Below, piece by piece: positions 33,600 to 42,700 of a DNA stretch of 56,446 bases. The stretch comes from a bacterium (GTDB lineage Bacteria; Zhuqueibacterota; Zhuqueibacteria; Zhuqueibacterales; Zhuqueibacteraceae): assembly GCA_022072515.1 (NCBI GenBank), contig JAJVHT010000047.1, positions 4,884-61,329 on the forward strand, read 5' to 3'. The position numbers and the translations under genes are program-made. Under the pieces are notes generated by a model. That model saw nothing but the letters and a program-made list of their open reading frames with translations. It ran no database searches and was not told the origin of the DNA. Within the stretch, counting starts at the first letter, position 1. Each line of letters opens with the position of its first letter.

Positions 33600-34949
33600 A
33601 TGAGAAGCCGCTGGATTCTTGCCGTTTTGAGCTTGCTGACGCTGATTTTTAGCGCCCAGGTGAAACAGGAAAAAAAGCCCGAAGCCGTGCCGGGTGAATT
33701 TATCGTCAAATGGAAAACCACCGTGGCGCCGCAAGCCGCTGATTCCCTCATCAGCAGCATGTCCACCACGCAAGTGAAGGCGTTTCCCGAAATCGGCGTT
33801 TCGTTGATTAAAGTGCCGGCCACGGGTGATGTGGCGCTGTTGTCCAATCAATTGCAAAACGATCCGCGCATCGAGTATATCGAGCCGAATTACATTTATC
33901 GCGCCAGCGGCGTTCCCAATGATCCCCAGTTCAGCGATCTGTGGGGCATGAACAACACCGGCCAAACCGGCGGCACCAACGATGCCGATATCGACGCGCC
34001 CGAAGCGTGGGACACGCAAACCGGCAGCGACTCGACGCTGATCGCGGTGATCGACACCGGCGTGGATTACAATCATCCCGACTTGGCCGCGAACGTTTGG
34101 ACGAATCCCAACGAAATTCCCAGCAATGGGATTGATGACGACCACAACGGTTACGTCGACGATATTCACGGTTGGGATTTCGCGAATAACGACAACGATC
34201 CGATGGATGACAATCTGCACGGCACCCACGTTGCAGGTACCATCGGAGCAATCGGCAACAACGGCGTCGGCGTGGCTGGCGTCAACTGGCGCACAAAAAT
34301 TATGGCCTTGAAATTTTTGAGCGGCAACGGCTCCGGTTCATTGGCCAATGCGATTTCCGCGATTCTTTACGGCGCCAATATGAAAGCGCGGGTGATGAAC
34401 AACAGTTGGGGCGGCGGCGGTTTTTCGCAGGCTTTGATGGACGCGATTCAATATGCCAATGACCATGGCGCGTTGTTCGTTGCCGCGGCCGGCAACGATG
34501 GCTCGGACAACGATCAGAGCGCCAATTACCCGTCGAATTACGAGGTGCCGAATGTGGTGGCGGTGGCGGCGATTGACCACAAAGGCGATCTTGCCGTTTT
34601 TGGCTCGGGTGGTGGCGGCGGCATCTGCGGCTGCGGTGGCAGCGTGATCGGCCTGCCGGGGTCGAATTATGGCGCCACCACCGTTGACCTGGCCGCGCCC
34701 GGCAAGGAAGTTTTGAGCACCACGCCGAACAATGGCTATCAAAAATTGTCAGGCACTTCGATGGCGACGCCGCATGTTACCGGCGTGGCGGGTTTGTTGA
34801 TCTCCCAGTTTCCGGACTGGACGCCGGCGCAGGTGAAAGAACGTTTGCTGGCGACGGTTAAAGTTAATGCGGGTTTGCAAGGCAAAATGGTGACCGGCGG
34901 CGTAGTCGATGCGAAACGCGCCTTAAGCGGAACAACCACGGCGGATTAG
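33600..34949 (+). CDS. Secreted subtilisin-like serine protease (S8) with I9-type prodomain
   Basis: A 449-residue subtilase. Signal peptide (residues about 1-20), prodomain (GEFIVKWKTTV to IEYIEPNYIY, about 32-102), then the catalytic domain. The triad is complete: Asp152 in AVIDTGVDYNHPDL, His207 in HGTHVAGTIGA and Ser387 in GTSMATPHVTG. The oxyanion-hole Asn lies in AAAGNDGSDN. A Gly/Cys-rich insert (SGGGGGICGCGGSVIG) interrupts the usual 'FSNYG' region before DLAAPGKEV and may form a disulphide or metal site. No T9SS domain is present, so it may stay periplasmic or leave by another route. AAGGA lies 8 bases before ATG 33600. A strong terminator follows. Confidence 0.92.
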   Translation: MRSRWILAVLSLLTLIFSAQVKQEKKPEAVPGEFIVKWKTTVAPQAADSLISSMSTTQVKAFPEIGVSLIKVPATGDVALLSNQLQNDPRIEYIEPNYIYRASGVPNDPQFSDLWGMNNTGQTGGTNDADIDAPEAWDTQTGSDSTLIAVIDTGVDYNHPDLAANVWTNPNEIPSNGIDDDHNGYVDDIHGWDFANNDNDPMDDNLHGTHVAGTIGAIGNNGVGVAGVNWRTKIMALKFLSGNGSGSLANAISAILYGANMKARVMNNSWGGGGFSQALMDAIQYANDHGALFVAAAGNDGSDNDQSANYPSNYEVPNVVAVAAIDHKGDLAVFGSGGGGGICGCGGSVIGLPGSNYGATTVDLAAPGKEVLSTTPNNGYQKLSGTSMATPHVTGVAGLLISQFPDWTPAQVKERLLATVKVNAGLQGKMVTGGVVDAKRALSGTTTAD

Positions 34950-34971
34950 TTCTGTAAAACGAAAGTTTTTT

Positions 34972-35026
34972 GTAACTATTCAACTATTTTACCGCCCGGG
35001 CGGTACTGAATAGTTACAGTTTTTTT
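34972..35026 (+). terminator. Long two-tier terminator after the subtilase gene
   Basis: Outer arms GTAACTATTCA (34972-34982) and TGAATAGTTAC (35007-35017) are perfectly complementary. They enclose the 14-bp palindrome ACCGCCCGGGCGGT (34991-35004) and are followed by seven T residues (35020-35026). Confidence 0.8.
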
Positions 35027-35034
35027 AAAACAAA

Positions 35035-35114
35035 CTGTTGGCCGGTTTGTCCCGACTTGCGCAGGTTAGTTTACGAGCAGGCCGGCCGGGATTAGCTGGC
35101 AAACCGGCCAACAG
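35035..35114. repeat. 15-bp perfect inverted repeat around a 50-bp centre
   Basis: CTGTTGGCCGGTTTG (35035-35049) is the exact reverse complement of 35100-35114. The centre holds GGCCGGCC. It lies between the terminator and the hydrolase gene. It may be an RNA hairpin in the 5' leader or a small mobile palindrome. Confidence 0.5.
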
Positions 35115-35146
35115 GTTAACATTTTTTGTTGAGGATGCAAGGAAGC

Positions 35147-36178
35147 ATGAAGATTCAGGAGAAATTCCTCATCGCGGCTGTTGTATTGGCTTTGGTGAAT
35201 GCGGCGGTTGCACATCCGCCCGTGCGAGAATTGAATGCCGGCACACCACCGGCGGCTTTGCAAAACGGCGCTTTCAAAGCGCGGCTGAACAATGTCGAAA
35301 TTTCGTATACGGTCAGCGGCAACGGCCCGGTCGTTCTCGTGCAAGGCGCCGGCTGGGGACCGGACTCCCGGCTTTATCAAAACACGCTCAAATTTCTCGA
35401 GACAAATTACACGCTGGTTTATGTCGATCCCCGCGGCACGGGCGACGCCGCGCCCATTGCGGATTTACCGCAGCTTTCGAGCGATTTGATGGCGGATGAT
35501 CTCGACGCGCTGCGGCAACATCTCGGCTTGAGCAAAATCGTTTTGCTTGGCCACGCGCACGGCGGCTTCATTGCGATGAAATACGCGCTGAAATATCCCA
35601 CCCGGTTGGCGCAGTTGATTTTGGTTGATTGTGTGTTGTTGCCGAATTTGGAAGACGACACGCGGGCGGTGAATGAGAATCTGCAACGCCATCCGCGGCG
35701 CAAGGATCCGGCGTGGGAAGCGGCAATTGCCAGATTCAAAAATGAATATGATGCCCGCTCTGCAGAAGCATTGCGGGAAAATCTGCAAACGACGGCGATT
35801 CTCTTCCTCGGTTATGCCAGTTCCTCCCAGCGCGCCGCCTTCGAGAAAGCGCTCGGCGAAACCAGGTTTTCCATCAGCCATTTCAATCAATTCGTGCGCA
35901 GCGATTTGCTGCATTATGATTTGAGCGGGCAGGAAACGCGGATTGCCGCGCCGACGTTATTGCTGTACGGCTTGTATGATCCTTATTTCATTCGCGCTTC
36001 CGCCCGGCGCCTGCACTTTGCGCTGCGTAATTCCAAATTGGAGCTGTTCGAGCGCAGTGGGCATTATCCGTGGATTGAAGAGCCGCAGCATTTTGCCGAA
36101 GTCGTTAGAGCTTTTTTAAATCCGGCGACGCCGCCGGCTATCTCCGACACGCAACGACCGGTGCCGCAAAACCAATAA
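35147..36178 (+). CDS. Secreted alpha/beta-hydrolase-fold protein lacking the nucleophilic serine
   Basis: A 343-residue protein with signal peptide (LIAAVVLALVNAAVAHPP), then the alpha/beta-hydrolase core. The oxyanion segment is VVLVQGAGWGPDSRLY and the strand after it reads VYVDPRGTGDA, as in prolyl iminopeptidase/haloperoxidase relatives. At the nucleophile elbow the usual GHSxGG reads GHAHGG, so residue 137 is Ala (GCG, one base from TCG Ser). The acid (Asp278, LYGLYDPYF) and base (His306, RSGHYPWIE) are kept. It may be a non-catalytic binding protein, use another residue, or reflect a base error. AAGGA lies 4 bases before ATG 35147. Confidence 0.8.
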   Translation: MKIQEKFLIAAVVLALVNAAVAHPPVRELNAGTPPAALQNGAFKARLNNVEISYTVSGNGPVVLVQGAGWGPDSRLYQNTLKFLETNYTLVYVDPRGTGDAAPIADLPQLSSDLMADDLDALRQHLGLSKIVLLGHAHGGFIAMKYALKYPTRLAQLILVDCVLLPNLEDDTRAVNENLQRHPRRKDPAWEAAIARFKNEYDARSAEALRENLQTTAILFLGYASSSQRAAFEKALGETRFSISHFNQFVRSDLLHYDLSGQETRIAAPTLLLYGLYDPYFIRASARRLHFALRNSKLELFERSGHYPWIEEPQHFAEVVRAFLNPATPPAISDTQRPVPQNQ

Positions 36179-36221
36179 GACGGCCAGCCATATTTTCCCC
36201 GATAGGCTTGGCAAATTTTAA

Positions 36222-36258
36222 ATTAGAAATTTTCAATTTAAAATTTTAAATTTCTAAT
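36222..36258. repeat. AT-rich 11-bp perfect inverted repeat just upstream of tRNA-Sec
   Basis: ATTAGAAATTT (36222-36232) and AAATTTCTAAT (36248-36258) are exact reverse complements, inside a nearly GC-free stretch 8 bp before tRNA-Sec. It could be an upstream promoter element or the terminator region of the hydrolase gene, although no T-run follows. Confidence 0.45.
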
Positions 36259-36266
36259 ACTTTTCC

Positions 36267-36361
36267 GGGAATGGATGGGCGCCTGGTGGCCTCCGCGGTC
36301 TTCAAAACCGTTGTCCCCTCGCTCTGCGTGGAGAGGTGGGTTCGATTCCCACACGTTCCCG
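36267..36361 (+). tRNA. selC: tRNA-Sec (anticodon TCA)
   Basis: 95 nt, the size of the E. coli selenocysteine tRNA. The acceptor GGGAATGG pairs with ACGTTCCC (7 of 8 bp). The D arm is long with a 4-nt TGGT loop. The anticodon stem GCGGT/ACCGT surrounds CTTCAAA, so the anticodon is TCA (reads UGA). A long extra arm (36311-36334) precedes the perfect T arm GTGGG-TTCGATT-CCCAC. The discriminator is G, as usual for tRNA-Sec, and CCA is not encoded. A 7-nt T-run follows at 36366. selA, selB and selD are not in this window. Confidence 0.9.
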
Positions 36362-36732
36362 CTACTTTTTTTGCCTTCCACACGCTTAATCAATTTCCCC
36401 TGAACATCTGTTTGTAATCCTGTCGCAACCGTTAGACACGCCGGTTGGTTTTCATAAAAAAGACCGGTTGTTCGGACGCGAAACACTGTCCGTCAATTCG
36501 GTTGTCATTTATACATTCCCAGCGGATTGCATTATCGTAATCGCATAAAACCCTTGATTTTACTGGATGAAATTGCTTGCCGGCGGCTTTGGCATTGGCA
36601 TGGCGTTTGTATTAAGCGGAAAAGTCAGTTTTAACATCCTTAAATCGGGCCGCCCCGCTTTGCCCAAGTTGTTTTCATGTTGGGCCAATGCAAAAGCGGT
36701 GTGAGAGATTTCATGACATTGGAGCTTGCATC
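36362..36732. other. 370-bp gap without a gene
   Basis: The T-run after tRNA-Sec comes first, then a small hairpin CAACCG/CGGTTG at about 36428-36450 with a second CCGGTTG just after it. No coding frame is convincing. Weak -10-like TTATAC (about 36510) could serve the giant gene downstream; I see no matching -35. Confidence 0.4.
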
Positions 36733-39700
36733 GTGAGAATTACATCCGTCACTACTCACACAGTACGGGAGCAGGTTGGCCTCCCGTTTGAGAAAAGCAT
36801 ATCCGCTCTTCTCCGCTGGCTGGCACGAGGGTTCGTTCTTGGAGCATACCTCTCTATTTTATTGATTACCGCGACGGCGAGCGCGCAAAATCGTCTGGGC
36901 AAAGACAACGGCAGCGCGAGTCCCGCCGCCACCCAAACCTTTGAAGACAGCTTTGACGGCGGCAGCACCACCTTGAATACCACAAACTGGGGAGCGCATC
37001 CCGCCTACAAGATCAAAGTCAAAACGGTCGGCACGAAAAAAGAAGGACAACTTTACAACAACGCCACCGGTTTGGCCAATGATCATTGGGATGGCTTTCT
37101 CGCCGCGCCGAAAACCATCACCAACCCGAATATTGTCAAAATTGTTTATGGCGACAATTCCGACGAGACCGGCCGCGCCTTTACCGGCGTGGTGATGTTG
37201 ATGAGCAAACCCGATACAACCGCGACCGGTTATCTCATTTTTCATTATGCCGACGGCAACGGCGAACGCGTGCGGTTGTGGAAAATTTCCAAGGGCAAAA
37301 TTCCCGAAGAAAATGGCGAGATTGATTCGCAGCCCACTTCGTTGTCGGTTCAACCTCTTGACACCCTGGCGGTGGAGTTTACCACCGATGAATTCGGCCA
37401 CCATTTTACGGTGACGGTCAACGGCAAAGAAGATGCGACCGTGACCGATCCGGATAAATTCCGCGACATCAATGCCAATCCCACCTATTATGGCGGTATC
37501 ATGATCAACGGCAACACGAACAACGGCATTGATTATTTTTATGCGGCCCGTACCAAAGACACGGCGCCGCCGAATGCGGTTACGACTTTGGCCGTTTCCG
37601 GAGCGACGGCTTCTTCCATCACGCTGAAATGGAAGGCGCCGGGTGATGACGATAATCAAGGCACGGCGGCCACATACGATTTGCGCTATTCGTTGGCGCC
37701 GATCAACGACGGCAATTTTGCGGGCGCGACCAAGGCGACAACCGTGCCCAAACCGGCCGTGGCCGGCACATTGCAATCCGCGACGGTGAGCGGGCTGAAT
37801 GGCGGCACGACCTATTATTTCGCGTTGAAGGCCACCGACAAAGCCGGCAACACCTCGGAATTGTCAAACGTCGTTTCCAGCGGAACGGTGACGGTGAATA
37901 CGGTGACCGATGATTTCAACCGCGCCGGCCCGGGTCTCGGCACACGTTGGAAAGCCGATGCGAATATGAAGATTGTTAAAAACGCGATGCAGAACACGGC
38001 AACCAGCGGCTCTTTTCGAATCGCGGTTTTCGACGCGGTGAAGAATCCGACGGAAGTGGCCATGAAGTGGGGGCCGAACACCACACCGACCGGCCATCAG
38101 TTTAGCGGCATTCTGGTGATGGCGAATGGCGCCGGTAACGGACTCACCAGCAATGGCTATTTTATTCAATATGCGGAAGCGGATAGCACGACACGCTTGT
38201 GGCATGTGGTGAATGGTGAAATCGAGAGCAGCGGCGCGCTGGATGAAGGTCAGGCGTTCGTGAAGCGCCCGCCCGCGGCTTCCACCATACGCGTGGAAAT
38301 CAGCAGCGATGCGACCGGCCACAAGTTTCAGGTTTATATCAACAACCAGCAAGATCGCTTGCTGGTCGACAAAAATAAGCTCGAAGCTCTAACCGGACCG
38401 CTGTACGCCGGTGTGATGTTGGACAGCCAGCTCGGCGAGGAAAATGCGATCGATGAATTTAGCGCCTCCGTGCCGGTCGGCCAGCCGAAAAAGCTGGAAG
38501 TTTTTGACGGCAATAATCAATTCGGTTCGGTGGAAGAGCAGCTTCCCAATCCACTCGCAGTTTTGGTCAGTGACAGTCTCGGCAATCCGGTGCCGAATGT
38601 GCCGATCTCGTTTGAAGTCGGCGCGAGCAGCGACGCGGTGGTGAACAGTCCGCCGATTTTGGATGGCAATATTCGGATCGAAGCGGAGCATGGCAAATTC
38701 AGCGGTCCGCTGGAAGCGCGCAGCGATCCGAATGCCGCCGGCGGCAAGTATGCAGTTTATCCGGCCGGTTTCTTTGACGACGCCAACGACACGCTTTATG
38801 TCGACATTGCGGAGGCCGGCACTTATTACATGTGGATTCGCAGCCTCAAAAACGGTGATAAAGCCAACTGGGATGTCGTTGTCGATGGCGCGCCACCGAT
38901 TCTCTATGATGTTTTCCACGGTGGCATTGTCGACGGCTGGAATTGGGAATTATTATCTGATCGCGGTACGGGCTCCGCTTCCGAGCCGGAGATTAATCCG
39001 GTGACATTCAATTGGAATGCCGGCAAGCATACGATCATTTTTAAAGTACGCTACGAAGAATTGGGCTTGGACAAAATTATTCTGACGACGAATCCGAATT
39101 TCATTCCGACCGGCAAGGAAGAATTGGGCTTTACCTCGGATAAGGACGGTGTGGCGCGCGCCGTGATCACTTTGGGCATTAAAGCCGGCAATTTTACCGC
39201 GCAAGCCAAGTACGGATCGCTGGCGCCGGCGACGTTTAATTTCATCGCCACCGGCGGTAAAGCGGCGAAGATCGAAAAGATCAGCGGCGACGGCCAAACC
39301 GGACCTGCCGGCCAGCAACTCGGCCAGGCGTTTGTGGTGGCGATTCGCGATGCCAACAACAACCTCGTCGGCAATTATCCGGTCGATTGGGTGGTGACGG
39401 ACGGTAATGGCAAGCTGAGCTTGTATCGCAGCATTACGGATTTAAACGGTAAAGCGCAAACTTTTTTGACGTTGGGCAATCAATCGCCGACCAACAAAGT
39501 GGAAGCGCGCGTGCCGTTGAATGTTACATTGCCCTCGTTTACGGCGACGACGATTTCCGGCGTAGCGGCTTCAGCAAGCGTGGCCGGCGGCAACAACCAA
39601 TCCGCGACGGTGCGCACGGCGCTCACCAACCCGCTGTTGGTGAAAGTGGCGGACGGCAACGGCAATGGCGTGGCAAATTATCCGATTGAATTTACCGTGA

Positions 39701-42700
39701 CCCGCGGCGGCGGCTCAACAACCGCTTTGAATCGTGTGAACAATGCGGGATTTGAAAACATCAATAACGGCACGACATTGCCGGCAGGCTGGACGCTTGA
39801 AGGCACGCCGACAACCGCCGAAGTGCAAGCTTCGACAGAAACGCCCAAAGCCGGCAGCCGCAGCTTGAAAGTCAGCGCGACGCGCAGCGGCGTCGGGGTG
39901 TCGCAGAGCATCAATTATCTGGCGAACACGACGTACACGTTGTCATTTTATGCCAAAGTCACGAGCGGCACAGCGCGGGTGACATGGCAAATGGCGCCGG
40001 ATCAAGTGATCGACATGACGCCGGCGAGCACGAAAAGCAGTTGGCAGTTTTTTACGATTTATGCCAACAGCCCAACAGCCGGCGCGCGTTTGCTTTCTTT
40101 TAAAACCAACGGTTCGACGGCAACGTTTTTTATCGATGACCTTAAAATTTTGCCGAACACCGGCGGCAACGGCCAGGCCTCGATTGTTTGGACGATGGGC
40201 GACACCGCGGGAACGCAACAAGGCCAGGCGCGCGTGTTGAACGGCGCCGGCGCGAATTTGACCGGCTCGCCGTTGAATTTTTCCGCGACCGCAAAAGCCG
40301 GCGCGGCCGCGCGAGTGCTCAAGAAAAGCGGTGACAATCAAGCCGGCGCGGCGAATCAAGCTTTGCCGTTGCCCTTTGTGGCGAAAGTGACGGACGCGAC
40401 AGCGATTAACGGCGTGGCGAATGTGAGTGTCAAGTTTGAGGTGATCGCCGGCGGCGGCAAGTTTCCGGGCGCCACACCGGCCGCGGTCACCGTCGTGACC
40501 AATGCCAGCGGTGAAGCTGCGGCGACGTTGACGCTCGGCCCGACTTCCGGCGTGATGAACAAAGTGAAAGTTACGGCCACCGGCGTAGCCAAACCGGATA
40601 CGTTTGTGGCGCTCGCCGCAGTGCCGAATAAAATCACCAAAGTGAGTGGGCCAACCGCCGGCTCGGCGGGCAGAAAATTGGCGACGCCGTTAGTGGTGAA
40701 AGTGGTTGATAGCGCCAGCAAGCCGATTCCCGGTTTCCCGGTGTTGTTTACCGTTAAAACCGGCAACGGCACGATCAATAACAAAACCAGCGACAATATT
40801 CTCACCGATACGAATGGCCAAGCCAAGGCCTATCCAGTCCTGGGCACCATCGCAGGCGGGCAGAATCGCTTCGAGGCGACGGTGGCGCAACTCAGCGGGC
40901 AGGTGATTACTTATACGGTTACCGCCGCGCGGTTGAAAACGCTGAGTTATGTTTCCGGCAACAATCAACCGGCGGGCGTGGTCAGTACGGCGCTGCCGCA
41001 GCCGTTGAAAGTGAAAGTGTTGGACTCGCTGCAGGCCGGCATCAAAGAACAAAATGTGATTTTTACGGTGACCGCCGGCAACGGCAAAGTGAATGGGGTG
41101 TCGACGCCGGTAACGGTCAAAACCGATACAGCCGGTGTGGCGAGCATCGTTTGGACGCTGGGCCCGACGCCGGGTACGAACAACAACAAAGTGCAAGCTT
41201 CGACGAACCCGGCGTTGACCGGTTCGCCGATCCTTTTTCAAGCTAGTGCAATTGCGGGCGCGCCGAAAAATTTGGTGAAATTCACGCCCGACAGCATTTC
41301 CAGCGTGGTCGGCAGTACACTGCCGTTGACCGCAAAAGTCACCGACATTGGCGGCAATCCGAAAGCCGATGTGGATGTGACCTTCACGATCAAATCCGGC
41401 GGCGGCAAAGTGAACAACGCCGCAACGGTCACGGTCAAATCGCTGGCGAATGGACAAGCGACTGTGACATTGTTGCTCGGCACCACCGCTGGCGCCTACA
41501 TTAATGTTATTGAAGTAAAGGCATTGGTCAACAACGTTCATTTGGCCGGCTCGCCGCTGACGTATCGCATTTCCGGCACCTCGAGCAAAGCGCAAAAGCT
41601 GCTCTTGTCAAGCGGCAACAAACAGGAAGGGCCGGCCGGCGAGTTGTTGCCGAAGCCGCTCCGCGTGAAAGTCGAGGACAAAGATCGTAACGGCGTTGCC
41701 AATCATCCGGTGACGTTCAAAGTCACGCGCGGCGAAGGCAATTTGGGCGCGAACAAAGCCGAGTTGACGGTCAATACGGACGGCACCGGTTTTGCGCAAA
41801 CGAATTGGTATCTCGGCCCGTCGACGAAACCGGATAGCCAGGTTGTCGAGGCCAGCTCCAATGACGGCGTCAATAAGCTGCAAGGCGTGCCGGTGAAGTT
41901 TATCGCGTATGGCACGCCCGGCTTGCCGAATGCGGAGACTTCGTTTGTACAAGCGGTGCCGGGAACTTTACCGGCGGACGGCAGCACGCGGTGTCAGGTG
42001 ACGGTTTTCGTGCGCGATCGCTTCGGCAATCCGATTGCGAACGTGCCGGTGACGATCGATGTTACCGGCGACGGCGTGAAAGTGAATCAGCCGGCGACGC
42101 CGACGAATAAAGATGGTGAAGCCCAGGGCAGCTTTACCGCCACCCGCGCGGAAACTAAAACGGTGACGGCGAGAGTGATTAGTGCGCCGCCGACAACGAT
42201 TTCGCGCGGCGCGACGGTGAAGGTGACGCCGCTCGACGCCAAATCCCTGGTGCAAGGCGGCGGCAACGGCCAGATCGGCAACATCAACACGGCGTTGACC
42301 ACGCCGCTCGGCGCGAAGGTGGCGGACGCCAACGGCAACGGGGTGCCGAACTACGAAGTGAAATTCAAAGTTGAGCGCGGCGACGGCAAATTGGTCGATC
42401 CGCTCACCAGCCAGTTTTGGGACTCCGTCAAAGTGCGCACCGACAATGATGGTTTTGCGAAAGTGCAGTATATTTGCGGCCCGGCCGTGGGCGAGAATCA
42501 AATTCGCGTCAGCGCCGGCAGCTTGTTCAATTCGCCGCTGCTTTATCTGGCCTCCGTGCGCAATTCTTCCCCGGCCAAAATCGAAATGATCGAAGGCAGC
42601 AACAATCAGCAGGGCATCGTCGGCGAGTTCTTGCGGAACCCGGCCGGCGTGCGCGTGGTGGACAGCAACAACCGGCCGATATTTGGCGCCGCGGTGAAGT

